Shown here: piece by piece, positions 47,901 through 60,579 of the stretch
How positions within the stretch are numbered: the first letter of the stretch is position 1
Layout: each line of letters begins with the position of its first letter
Assembly: GCA_000328365.1 (NCBI GenBank)
Contig: KB309888.1
Location: 10,185 to 74,184 of the forward strand
Reading direction: 5' to 3'
DNA: 64,000 nt
From: Capitella teleta
Lineage: Eukaryota > Annelida > Polychaeta > Capitellidae
Notes under the pieces: generated by a model
Told to the model about the DNA's origin: nothing
What the model saw: only the letters and a program-made list of their open reading frames with translations
Databases searched by the model: none
Translations under genes and position numbers: made by a program

Positions 47901-50350
47901 TGAATTACAAAGTGCATGGAATAGATTATAATTAGTGAATGATTGAGACTGATGTAGCCGGTGTAACACATTTCTCTGATCAATGGCAATAAACACAACA
48001 TGTGTAACGATCCCTTCAGTCAACTGTGTGGTGCATGGGACCGAGGCTGACAAAGCTCGCGTCTTCGTATTTGCACAACCTTCTGTTGAACAATTGATCA
48101 AACAATCTCTGTTACACTTATGATTTAGACTGCTCTCTCTACCGCTCTCTTTTCAGCGCAACCAATGCAATCTCACTGCATTGCTACAGTTAAGAGCAAG
48201 AGAGCATGTCCAGCAAAACCGACATTTTTCAATAAAAACAATCGATACAATCACATTTTGTCCATGAAACAAAAATTAGCCCCTTCTCCGATGAAACCGT
48301 CTTTATTCATTTCACCCCTTCTGTCCTCGTTGGCCTCTACAGGGAAGATTTTACGAACGATCAATCTCATAATGGTATCCAATATGCCCGTATTTACGCA
48401 ACCCTTATATCATTTGAGATGGCAGCATCGTTGGTGAAATTGGCATCTGGTGTTAGAAGGATTTCGTCCATTGCAGCTGGGTTTAGACTCTCCTGGACAG
48501 ATTGCACATACATCACCATGAAATGGCTCTTGTAAGCGAACTCGCATGGATCTACGGAAGCATTTCATATCCGCATCCACGGTCAGATGATCCTGGATCC
48601 TCTATAGGTATGCATAAGGGTGCAACACCACTGGTTTATTGGCATGAAATAGAGCGTCTGATTGTATTATGACCTCGCAGTGCAAACAAACAACCCTGTC
48701 CTTGAGTAATGGCCATGACCGATTTGGCATCAGAGGATAATGTTCGTGGTCACGGATCATGCAGGACACCTATAATCTCCAAGAGTCTCCTCTTCTCACT
48801 CACATTAGGTCCGCGCCACTCTCATTTCAGTGGCTGCATCTCGAATGGGGTGTTATTTCCAGTTCTTCCTATAATGACCTCTCGCTCTGTTGATCACAGG
48901 TTGGAAGAGGCCAAGGTGCATCTAAGATTAATGTTGGATCGATTACATTCATTGGTTTTGCGAAGGTGGAGGTGAAAGGTCAGCCTGCAACTTTAATGTT
49001 TGATTTATACCTGAAGCATTCATCCATGCTGAGCATATTGCACCAATTATAATATTAAATTAATAGCGTTTTCATTCAGTGAAAACAAATTGGTCCTGAA
49101 TGTATCCACGTGCTACAACTGCATAGAGATCATTGTGTAATATTTAACGTTTAATTGAATAACGTTAGATTTACTCTTAAAATTGGATCCATCGTTTTCT
49201 GATTACTAGGGCCCTGGATCACAGCGTTGAAATGGCACACTTAATTCTCAGAACGCGTGACGTAGGTGCATGAAATATGCAATGTTCTCCTTATGTTTAT
49301 TGCTCCGTATTTAGCTACTCAGAGTCGTGGCGACCTTTGAATCATATACATTGTATACTGCATTTCTTAATTTGGCTTATTCACCTGTTTGCCTCAAAGG
49401 TAACGTGAATCCAGAGTACATATGCACAGCAAAGTATTCTGCTGTTAAGACACGCAATTGTGATCTTTGCGTCAGAGATGGATAGCATTTATTGGACATT
49501 AGTTTCCACATCATAGCTTGCAGCAATCTATAATGACAATACTTCCTACTATCAAGAACTCATGATAAAAAACCTTATAAATATACAGCTTAAAATTTCT
49601 ACCAAAATATATACATCAATATACAACGCACTTCTGGCTATATGCTTAACTATACCTGTTTAATAGGGACAACTAATCCGATGAGCTTACTCGGTTCCAG
49701 TGGGTTCCATGAACAATGGTCTCATTTGCTGCCCCCAAACGACGTCTTGTTTCCCCGCCTCAAGAGATACGCTAAAGGTGCAGATGTCTCACACTCCATG
49801 CGGATAGAATTAAAGGCGTAGGGCCCAATTAAGGGGTAGTGCTGGCACCGTAAAGATCCCAAGGCGGTCAACAGGTGCAGCTCATCATTTCCAAGAATTG
49901 CAAATGTTATTGTCCAATGTCAATTTCTGCTCCAAAAACTCAGCGTCACGAATGTGAAAATGATAGAAATACACAAAAAGGTGGATGTGTTCATTAAAAC
50001 CTCATGAATATTTCCATCGACATAATCCATTTGTTGCTTTTGGCGACACTGGATTATGTTACCGAAGAAGACATGTAATAATACGGAGAATGTGACAAGG
50101 GGCTCTGTGGCTGTTTTATGCTGACATTTAATGAATAATCATGATAACAGAAACGAGGTTTTACCTCCATTTTTTCCACGGAAACCTGCTCTCCACTTGC
50201 TCGTAAAAGCCCTGGTTGCCAATAAGGGAATGCTTGTGGTCGGAGGTTTTCGTGCACGGGTAGCTAAAGAAGTGGACGGGGTCGGATGAGTAGGGTGTTA
50301 CGAATTCCGTCATAATTTTGATAAAATCAGAATCTTTTGATGCATGGGCA
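44915..50350. other. No gene called
   Basis: Holds a TA run at 45,470-45,484, a CAA/CAG-rich patch at 46,309-46,354 and several GC-richer noncoding patches (45,780-46,060; 48,700-48,980; 49,680-49,930). Frames in these patches have no domain and no paired splice sites. Confidence 0.5.
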
Positions 50351-50354
50351 ATTG

Positions 50355-50475
50355 AGCATGATTGGGTCGTACGGGTGCTAAAAACAGGAGCCCGGGACCG
50401 GGGTGTTTCCCTTATCGGTAAATTCCTTGGGTTGTTTAAACCCGGACCTCGACCTCCATGGGTAGTATAGGATTG
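50355..50475 (+). repeat. Dispersed repeat family X, copy B
   Basis: Shares ATTGGG, GTACGGGTGC, CCCGGGACCGGGGT and CTTATCGGTAAATTCC with copy A, in the same order and strand. It lacks the start of the first block. Confidence 0.65.
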
Positions 50476-50479
50476 CAGT

Positions 50480-53400
50480 CAGCTGATCAAACCGACTGAG
50501 TCATAACGATGCCACTCTGATGCAAATGAAAGCCAAACTAAATCTAAAATCAACACTTGAAAATCGATTGCATTACTCAAGACAAGGATAATAATCAGAG
50601 AGTATCAAAACATATGCTGTGTCCACCCTTACGATAGACTACTCTGCTTTTCATGGAACCCGCCATACAAACCAGAGAGGTCTGTGGAATCTCAACGTAA
50701 TCTCCATTGCCAAATAACCCGTCCAATGAGACACAACACGTTTTCTCTGCAATGCCTTCCTGTGTGAGTGCTCTTTTGCGTTATATACTATTGCATCATT
50801 GCAGGCTATGTACGTACACGGACCCATTCTTCGTGGAATTCCATGAAATAAACAAGAATATGAAATAAAAACAGTGCAAACTTGCAATCCGGTGTTTTAG
50901 GTCAGAATTTATCAGACTGAACATTGCTTGCCGCTCTCATATTATGTAAATATCATAATGACAGTTCACACCCTCAAAATACCCATAAAAGCTGTCGCGG
51001 TTAACAAATATTGAAATGCATAATTAGTGTATTAAAAAGTGCATAAAGAAATGTTAGATGATTGGATTAAATTGAAGCATCTAATTATCTTGTGATGCTG
51101 TGTGGTCTCTGATGCTGTTTCTCCGTGATTACTTCATTTGTGGCGTGTTATTATTCCCTCAGTCAACACTTCCAGAAAGGGGAGTGGGGGTTAGAATTTG
51201 AGAATGTCTTTATAATGGATTCTATAGGCTTCTTGGGGTCTGCCGTTGACAGTGTAATATCCTTGAGCTTTGGATAACCAGTCCCTCTCTGCTTTAACCC
51301 ATGCATGTGTCTTTGGATGAATGGAGGTTTCCCTACATGGCGTAGTTATGTAATGGTTAACAGATGAATGAGAAAGTAAACGGCTGCTATTGGTACATGA
51401 TGTTCCTGCATATTATTGTATTTATTAATAACATTTGACCAGTACACTATACTAGACGTTGTCGGAGGCTTTACTAACATCCAGGTATAGTTATATACCC
51501 TGAGCTGAAATTATTCGAAACAACTTCAATCAGCATCGTCAGGTAAGGTTCCTCCATATTTCAAATTAAATGGAATAAAAATGATACTAAAACTGAGTGC
51601 ATGATTATCATGCATCTGCGTATTAATTTGCTTTTGCCTCATGCGGGCACTAATAACCAATTGCCAAGTGAAGGTCATCTATTGTACTGAGCGCATTGCA
51701 TTTAATACCCCTGCCTGGGATTACACCTTACCAGGGAAACAGGAAATGTGATCAAGTAATCATTATATCCACATAAGGTAACACTCGATAATCCCCAGCT
51801 TATAGTTTGCAGAGGAATTAATACCGTGTATCGTGAAAGCTGTTTATCGGGAACACCATTAAGCTGTGAGTGTGAAAGCTGTCACGTGGAGTCTTGTTTC
51901 AACCTTAGACTGCTGCAATTAATAGATGCGGGGTTCTTATTACGAGCACCTTGCTTGATATCTATGTGTTTGGTCACAGAATGACCACCAGAATATAAAG
52001 CATGATTTCTTTGTTTTGGGGTTCCACATACTTGCACATAATTATATGAACTCACAATATAATCCATGCACGAATGCCTAATTTAAATGGCAGATATACC
52101 ACAATAAAAAGACAGCACCGCATCCTTCCAATTCCCCCAAAACCCTAACCAAGTAACGTTCGCAATTCTCAAGGGCATTGAAATGCTAGAACAACCAGAG
52201 AATTATCCGGAACGGGATCTAGGAATTCTGGAGCTTCTATTGCAACACAAACAAGGGGCCGTTCTTGAACATGCAAGCCCGTGGGCTGAGTGTAGAGAAC
52301 AGCATTGCCTGCCTGCCTGCCCTCAGTGAGAGTCAACATGCCCCTGGATTCCCAGGGCCTCGCTAATTGCTGACGTCACGCATGCATCATGGACGAAATG
52401 CTAATCCTGGTGTTGACAATAGCATGCGTGAATTAAAGAACGCTATTGATTCCGTGTCCATTATGACTGGAATATGCGTTTCTTCTTTCGGATGAGTACC
52501 TCATTTCTCTATCTCAGGATATCGCTCACCTTTTTTCTCCTCTTCTTGATGAGCTCAGCTGACATGCAAAGGTAGCATCAGGAGAAGGGCTTTATTGCTG
52601 GGTTCTATGTGAGCCTTGAATTAAGCAGTATATTTATAGATTTTTTCATTAGTGATATTTCCTTTACGCGTCTGATCTTTTATTTATTACTGTTATTAAC
52701 TGATCAGTCAGACAAGCAGTCTAGTTGGTCAAACAGCCCATCTATTTTTCCGTTCATAAAGATACTGCAACCACTGTTTAAATCATTAAAATAAAGACGA
52801 TTATAAGGCCGGATTATGGATATTCAGGTTAACGCGATGCCAGAGGAACGATGTCCGACAGCGTGTTTATACAAAAGGCACCATTATGCAATTGTCTCTG
52901 GAAACATTCGGAGAGAGCCGATTATTTGCCCCCGATAAGAGCTCCGTAAAACCCCCAGACAGACCGGCGCACAATCGTTTTAACACAATGCAGATAAAAC
53001 ACCCCAGTACCTTCGCTCGTCTGTTTTACCTGATTCGTGTCTAGTCATTTATTCATTTCGTAAAAACCCTCTGAGTTCAGAGCCTGGTGGCTTCTCAGTC
53101 GGCACGTGTCTTTTCATGATCACCTGGTTCCCGCAAAACGCTTATTTCCACGTGTTCGGCACAAACAAAAATCTGTTTTAGGATCTCACGTAAGCGGAGT
53201 GGGGAAAATAAACTTATCGTATTGGTTTTGGCCTTCAAAAAGTTTAAGGTCAGATACTAATACACTCAAAAGGGGTGCGTGCATTGTTGCTTATTGAAAG
53301 AAATCTCCAAGACGAGAGCTTTCCGTGACAGAATTAATAAACAATTAAGAACAGAATTAATAAACATGTGTCCATTACGTCCAAACGTCGATTTTAATTG

Positions 53401-55511
53401 AAACAATGATGATTGGAAACATATTTTGAAAATGCTGATTAAATTATTAAATTAATTAAATTAATGCAAAAATAATGGAACGTGCTCAAGTATCCAATTG
53501 ATTATAAGGCCACCATTCTCCTATTAGGGGGATTTCCGGCCCCTTTTACCTCTGGGTTAGAATCCTAAATCTCTCCCACCGAGCTAAATAGGTTCAATGT
53601 TCATAATAACAGAGATGGTATTCTAATCTTGCAATATCTGAATTGCCCAAGATGGACTCAGGGAACACGGGGATATAGGTCTACTGGTTTACTTTTCAAG
53701 GAAAAGGAAATGTTTATACTGATGTTGAGACCATGAGAGATTTCCTCGTGTCGTTGTTTCGTTGTTAACATTGGTTAAATTAACATTGGTTAAATTAACA
53801 TTGGTTAAAGTATCTTTAAGATATTCACCCTCAAAGTTTATTGGCATTGGAGTAAGATGATATAGAGCTGATGTCCGTATTATAGGGTATATTTGTGGGT
53901 CTAAATGGCGTACGTCTCCGTATCAGTTAAATTATCAGTTATTTAATCAAATCAGTTAAGGGGAGTTACCATGGCCAAACCACAGCATCTAAATAGAATT
54001 ATTGACCTCGCATTTGGTCTTATTTCATGATGCGGTTATACTCCAAGAGTGCCTTCCACACACTGTTTTGTTACTGCGTATATTGATATTTGCAAACTAA
54101 TCAATTAATTTCGCTCGATAACCATCGCATGTGAATGAATAAACGACCATTATTCATAACACCCATTACGCATGCACCATTTATAAACATTACCATATTT
54201 GACAGAATATTACTCGATCATTATTCCCAACCACTGAAGCACCGTCAACAAAATAACTCTCCACAGACTCTTCTCACCATTGCCGAAACATAGAAATGTT
54301 TCTTTTATATATGCGGCAACAATGCAACTCTCTTCTTTGTCATCAATAACACATTGAACGAAAATAACAACTCAGGTGATTTATTGTTTGGTTTCAATTC
54401 TATGATCAATGCCGCCCAAAAGGTGATAAACAAGAACTAAGTGCACAAGGTTCAGTCAGTCTGCACTAAGTCTCCCGTCTCCGTGCGTTGGCTCCGGTGC
54501 CGGTATTTTTAGCCCAAGTCTCTTCCCATTTGCACCGCAGGCAACAAATTCCCGGAAATTTCCTCAATAGGGGTTTTATTGGTTGGCGGGAAGCTTGCAT
54601 ACTATCAACAGCTGACTCTGAGTGGTTAACGGCTAGCAACGAACTCGTTAGCAGCCCATTCAGTCGTGCTTGGACTTGACTGAGGGGTCCGTGGTATAAT
54701 GTGGCCCACATGGATAAAGTCTGCAGATGTTGATTTAGTGTAGCACGTGGATTGGGATTAATTTTCATATTCCTGTCTTGCTATGTTCAGCCATTCAGCC
54801 TAGTATAGTAGGTTAATTGCTAGATATATGGGTATTGATAGTACAAAAGGGGAATCAGTGTGTTAATTATGTAGGTTGTGAAATGGATTGAACTAATAAA
54901 AAATACTTAGATTTGTAGATGAATCGCAATAGACAACAAGCGACGTTGTCAGGGTAACGATCTATAAAACTGCACTCTGAAGAACAAAACAAAAACGATT
55001 GGAAGTAATCAATTATTAAGCGCTAAATTCTGCAGGTAAAGAAGCAGAGCACCTTTGAAGATAATTAATTATCCATTATTTTGCTTCGTAGAGTGAACGT
55101 CCTTTAGAGGGTTTTACTTGTCTTGCATTATGCAAGGGGTGTTTTTGTCAAACGCCCGTCAAGGTTAAAGATCGGGGGGGTTTTTTTATAGTCAATAAGC
55201 GTGCTACAGGTGGCGCGTACCTGATTTAATGGTTTTTGATTGCACTCGACGTACGTCATCACAAGTCGCACGTGATCCACGTTCTTAAAGGGTTACATTG
55301 CCATTGGGTTATTAAATCGACAAATCTGCTTATACACCAACCAGTCAAATATGACCATCAAGATGTGATGTGCCTTTACAATGAATTGTAAGTTCTTCAC
55401 AGCTTACTCCTTCGGCCAGTTGCTTGACCAGTGTCCAACTGTCCACTAGTCCACACCGCAGTTGGCAAATTGCTCCTGCTGTCTTTTGCGCGTCTCAGTA
55501 CATTAGCTCAC
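50480..55511. other. No gene seen
   Basis: AT-rich. Small duplications: ACAGAATTAATAAAC twice at about 53,328-53,365 and a 15-bp unit three times at 53,766-53,809. The GC-richer patch 54,466-54,770 is open on both strands but has no supported splice pair. Confidence 0.5.
53766..53809. repeat. 15-bp tandem repeat, three copies
   Basis: Unit TAACATTGGTTAAAT with period 15; each unit contains a CCAAT-like ATTGG. Confidence 0.9.
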
Positions 55512-55672
55512 CGTTCTCAGGTGCTGGCAAAGATGAAAGCCTAGTGACAGGATGTGCATTAGCTGAGCTCTTAATGCTTGTGACTAGCACAGAATGTATA
55601 CCGATGTCTCGGCGTGGTAGATCCTCAACTTCAGGCCTTAATGACTTTCGAACGCCGTCGAGTGCTTTGACC
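55512..55672 (-). CDS. Possible isolated internal exon, product unknown
   Basis: On the minus strand a pyrimidine-rich acceptor (CTATAGTCTTTGTGTTCAG, ending at 55,673) and a donor GTGAGC (55,511-55,506) bound 161 nt that stay open in one frame. It encodes 53 residues starting VKALDGVRKSLRPEVEDLPR and ending LPAPEN. I do not recognise the peptide. No partner exon was found. The plus strand is also open here with its own acceptor-like TTCTCAG and donor-like GTAGAT, so strand and reality are both uncertain. Confidence 0.3.
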
Positions 55673-55819
55673 CTGAACACAAAGACTATAGAGGTGGATA
55701 GGGTTTCGCAGGGAATGCCATGGATTGATAACATCAAAGTCCGCTTACACGGTGCAAACATCAGAATCAATGCTGCGATCTGAGGTAAATAGTTGGACAG
55801 CAAAGGCAGGCATTTCATA

Positions 55820-56400
55820 GGTGTATATTCCCATTACCACTGATTAGTATATTGTAACATATAGTGCTAGCCATGCATATCCATCTTGATCAAAAATATA
55901 GACAAGAACACACATACAATTGTCAGCCATTGTCATATCTCATAATTGTATGACGCCGGTGATTCGCCTATTCATACATTCTGCGAACCCAACAGATCCA
56001 TCACTTTGTTTCTTTTGTTGTCTGCTTTATCCATTACACCATTTTATATTCCATGGCTAATGAAACAGGGTTTTTATATTCACGAAACTTGTGATATATT
56101 ATCACTTCTTGATTGATGGAAGTAAGCATGAAATAATATTCAGATTTACTCACCTGTGAGATCAGATAAGTTTCCATTGTCTGTATAAGCTATTGTGAAT
56201 TCATAGCACCGTTTATGCAATGCAGAAAGCCGTGAACTCTTTCACTCGTCATCAGCATGTGATATTCATATTATTGCCCGACCTTTTAGGCTTGAGATCA
56301 ATGACCGGTGCAAAGATAGAAATCTTCAGCGACCGAAAGCAAGGTCATGGATTTTCTATCGATTATCGAGAGCCTCTTGCCGAGATGGATGAGGGGAATT
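55820..56400. other. No gene seen
   Basis: AT-rich noncoding DNA. Confidence 0.5.
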
Positions 56401-56407
56401 GACAGAA

Positions 56408-57465
56408 TTTTCCAATGCCATTCTGTTCAAAACAGACTTCAATTCTAGGTCAAACAGGCTTAATCATCGATCAACCGCTTCTCTGGATTTTGAATTTGTT
56501 TAATTTGATGCAATCAGACTTACAATTGTGTTTCCCTGAATATCATTAAATGTGGTAATTTTCGCATTATGTTACATGTAGTTGCAATTACAATACAGGT
56601 CGATAGTCCTGTACATTACATATGACTGACTCAAATTTGTCTGTCATCAATTCCCACATATTCAACCAGACAAATCCAGTTTATAAGATACTTATATTGC
56701 ATAATTAGCAAGGTAATTAATTATACACGCTAAGGATAGAGCTCATTTCTTGAAGACATTTATTTAAATTCTCTTGATGTGGTCCCTCATATAACGGTGT
56801 ACTTGGTGACAACAAGATCAAAATTCACCATCGAGAAGATTCGTGTTTTATACTATTTGTTCATGCATTTGTTAAATATAATAGTTACTTCCTATTAATT
56901 TAATACTAGCTGTATTCAAAGATAAGGAATATAATTATTGCCACCAATGGGCTGTGATGATGACGTCAATATAATGGACTTGTTCGTTCTAACATTTTCT
57001 AAAATGTCAATTGATCACTCAAAGGTCATTATCGAGCGTATAAATTATCCCAACTGAGAACTAACGAGGCTGGTTTCACCTTCACCTCCTGATCTTTACA
57101 GATTTCGTTTATTCGGATAAAAAGGTTAAATCAAAAACTGCTTGGTGTCCATAAAACAGCATTTCTTATGTATGGCATTGAACTTGCTGCCCCCTAACCC
57201 CTCCCCCCTTTTCCCGTTGAATTAAAAAACACTAATGTGTCACGGTCATGCAGCTATGAAACCATGACCATTCCGAATGAACAGCGATTCCATGTCGAAC
57301 AAAACAGCAAGGACCGCTAGCAGAGAGTGTAACGAGGCATTGACTTATTATTTTTCCAATGCCCTTCTACTTCAAATCTGGGTTAAACAGACTTCACCTT
57401 GCTCTTAAATAATCGATTAACCTGTTTTCCTTGCTTTGAAATGGTTTTATTGGGTGCAATCATAA
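56408..57465. repeat. Two diverged copies of a block of about 115 bp, 945 bp apart
   Basis: 56,408-56,525 and 57,353-57,465 share, in order, TTTTCCAATGCC, a (T/C)TCAAA-type word, GG(T/T)CAAACAGGCTT against GGTTAAACAGACTT, ATCATCGATCAACC against ATAATCGATTAACC, and TGATGCAATCA against GGTGCAATCA. The kept words look like binding sites and the gaps differ in length, as in duplicated control DNA or two old repeat copies. Confidence 0.5.
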
Positions 57466-57469
57466 TAAG

Positions 57470-58430
57470 AATCGCAAGTCTAATCATGTGCGTGAATTGC
57501 AGTGTGTGGAAGCTGTCTTTTATCTTTCTGTTCTCTCTTCGTGACAATTGACTCCAGCACACAAAAGGCAGGAACGTGTCAGGTGTACATTAAATTATAT
57601 ATACAAATACTTTATAATTGTTCTGAGGGAACCTTGGTATTTTTTCTCATGGGATACTTTTCAATGGAAAACCTGATATTGGTAATCATCGGCTTATATA
57701 TGCCTCACGAAGGCGACTGGGTGCAACCAATACGATATAGTATATACTAACAAGAGCAAAGCCAATTTGCTGATAATTGAAGGAATGTTTTGCAGAAAAG
57801 TATCCGTTATGTGCGAACAAACGATGTAGGGAATTGCCAATTAATCTGGCTGTACCCGACAAACCATGAATTATTTGTATTAAGTTATTTTCTCACGTGA
57901 TTATAGACGGAAGAAGGTAGCGTGATTAGGTGGAAGCATATGAAAGTAATCGTGTTTCAATAATCACGAATCCAATTTTCATTTTTTGAGTGATTTTGTT
58001 AATAGTGTTGATTTCACAATAGTTGTGGTGGAGATCTATCGAGGGCATCCACACTGGAGAAGGATTTATCTCTTCCCTCGTGGGACGAAATTGAAGAATG
58101 CAGGACCTGAATTGACCTCACCTTCGAACACATGACCTCTGAGAACATTCATACATGTGCCGTTCTTCTTGAGAATAATTTACATTACTTACGTCATCGC
58201 TACTTGATTTATGATTCCCATGTCTAATTAATCGGGGAATAATATGTGACTTTGAGCACCATTAGGCTTCGCTAACAGTACTCCATAATAGCCTACAAAT
58301 GATAGGCTGATGGCTGTTTTACTGGGAAGCGAACCATTTGAAATGCAGCTCATTACCGCTCGGTGGTCGACCTAAGAGAAGAGTTACAGTGATTAAAGAG
58401 ACGGACTTTTATCATCATAAAGTCCGCAAG
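57470..58430. other. No gene seen
   Basis: AT-rich noncoding DNA. The 82-codon plus frame at 57,502-57,750 lacks domain and splice support. Confidence 0.5.
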
Positions 58431-58439
58431 TAGCCACTA

Positions 58440-58830
58440 TACCGCGGGCATAACGACCACTAGCGTTGCCACTTGCGCATGCGCGGAGACGATAATAATG
58501 CCGCGTACAATTAGCTCTATTGTTTCCCGCGGTCAGTGCCCGATAAGTCGAGCTAGGTCATTGACCTACATTGAGGTTAATTCTGTTTCCGGTATTAACT
58601 CTTGTGGCCATCTTGATTCTGTCGGTTAGATTCTGATTACTCGTGACAACATTAATCAGATTGTCAGCCTTAAGTCCCCTTTGCCACGCAGAACTTGAAT
58701 GCCCACTGCCTGAACAACAACCCCCCACCCCTCACCTACTCCTCCCTTCCACATGTCCTCCAGATTGTGCTCACTTACTCCAAACTCAGATAACCCAAAA
58801 CCCTCGTTTACTAAGATGCGCATGCGCGTG
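58440..58830. promoter_or_regulatory. TATA-less promoter-like island: NRF1, IR-1, ETS and YY1 sites
   Basis: TGCGCATGCGCG, a perfect NRF1 site, occurs at 58,474-58,485 and 58,817-58,828. TAGGTCATTGACCTA (58,554-58,568) is a perfect inverted repeat of AGGTCA with one spacer base, the IR-1 type bound by nuclear receptor dimers such as EcR/USP or FXR/RXR. TTTCCGG (ETS type) and GGCCATCTT (YY1 type, minus sense) follow at about 58,587 and 58,606. CpGs are frequent. I see no first exon that I can support on either strand. Confidence 0.4.
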
Positions 58831-60510
58831 TCTGCACCTGATAAAACTAATGGGCTGCAGATTTGTGAGGTGCATATAATCGGAGCCTCGTTTATCCACC
58901 TTCTTATTCAATATGCTGTAACCAGTGCAACTCAGCTTCAGCAGCTGCGTTGTAATAAGCTGTGCACGGATAAACAGATCCGTTCTTCTTCTACTTCAAG
59001 GACTCACCTATGGATCCAGACTGAATTCATACCCACATCACGTGATCCTCACGAGGCAGCCTCTCTCCACTCGACACCTAATCGAAATAAACATTCAGCA
59101 AACTATATCTTGCTGGAATAATTTTGACAACCTGTGTAAACCATATACCCTCAAAAGGTGTAAAACCTCAAATTCCTACTTTGCTTTTTGAAACACTCTG
59201 TATGTATACTTCAGTACCTACTAATTTTGTTTTGTTCTCCTGGCAAACACTCATCCATTACATCAATGACAGAGCCAGGAGATTGCCTACAAGGGAGACA
59301 GGCCATGGAAACTATAAAAACAAAACTCGTCAAAGAATGACTCATGAGTTAGTCGTTTATTTTTCTGAGTAATAACTAGAAGGAACATGACGAATGGTGA
59401 TTCCTTAAGCAAGGTTTGCCGTCACGTCAAGAATGATCTTAGTCGCAGCCCACATGGAAGCCGACAATTCTCAGAGGGGTATTATAACAATGTCTTGATT
59501 TGTGAGCGGAATTAATGAGTATTCCTGGCAGCTGTGAGACTAGTTTATTACTTTATTATTCCGCTTGCCTACGTTTGATTTGTGGTCCAAGCGGATTTCT
59601 TGGTTTCTAAAGATTTTGTGTTCCAAGTTGTTGTTGATGTTTTGTGCTGAAAGGGAGAGTTTGGAAATAACAAGTCATTTTACGCTTTTGGAGTATGCTG
59701 TAATACTGCGAATGCTCATAATACACCGCAACTTAGTTATCAATTGGCGTAATTATATTATTATGATTTATATTTTATAACTTGTATACAGCTTTGTTTA
59801 TATAATCCACATTTGATGTCACTCACAAATGGATTGATCTGATTGGCCACTCAGTCCCACGTGGTATATCCTATACAACACGCGGTTATATAATATCTCG
59901 CATTGTTAGATCGTCCCCATTCGAATTGTGTGTCACAGTGTTCCAATTCAGGGTCAGACCCATCACTGGCTCTGAGTACGTTTAGTGCGCACCGAGGTCG
60001 CAGACTATTTGGCATTTGCATAATCAACAAGTTGATTGCAGGCTCTGTGCTGTGGTGTAATGCGTTATGAAGAGTTGGAGTTACCTCGAAGGCGTACGTA
60101 TACGAACCACTGAGTATATTCCACATTACTTTTAACGTATACCTTGACAGTATCTTTAATCCGTTGAAAGCATGATATCACGTGATGTGTATCTAAGCCA
60201 ATCACATGTACCACGCAATATGATTGATGAGTTTATTTGTGAATATTAATTAGGCTGAGAGTTGGGTCCATACCTATCAGGTACAGCACCCACAGGTGAA
60301 ACACAACACACAAAGAAAATGTACGTTAAAGAATAACTCCGTTGAGTACATGGCACTCGTGACAAGCATTGATTAAGTGATGGCGGAGGGGGATAAATCA
60401 GACGCCATATTTGACCTTGGGCGCTTTTTTGAGAGTTTCCCTTAATTGCATTGTCAACACGCAGATAGTAGCGTCAACATTGGATTGTACAGTCAGCTGT
60501 CGAGGCAAAT
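58831..60510. other. No gene called
   Basis: Overlapping plus frames at 58,753-59,191 lack domains. TCCCACGTGGTATA at about 59,855 repeats the E-box context seen at about 29,375. Confidence 0.5.
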
Positions 60511-60516
60511 TATTCC

Positions 60517-60575
60517 GCACGCTCCGCATCCAGGAACTCTTTTCTTCGATTCCTGGAATTCACAGCGGAGCGTGT
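60517..60575. other. Two-stem hairpin of about 58 nt
   Basis: The outer stem is CACGCTCCGC (60,518-60,527) with GCGGAGCGTG (60,565-60,574), 10 bp perfect. The inner stem is CCAGGAA (60,530-60,536) with TTCCTGG (60,550-60,556), 7 bp perfect, around a 13-nt loop. The internal loop is uneven (2 against 8 nt). It could be a structured RNA, a dyad control site or chance. It does not match any microRNA I know. Confidence 0.5.
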
Positions 60576-60579
60576 TTGT

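Noticed and set aside
48477-48530. Small segment between TTTCGTCCATTGCAG and GTAAGC on plus
   Set aside because: Phase 0 runs into a stop, so it cannot follow the exon at 31,686-31,820 directly.
54466-54768. 100-codon minus and 63-codon plus frames
   Set aside because: Open on both strands because of composition; no donor-acceptor pair and no domain.
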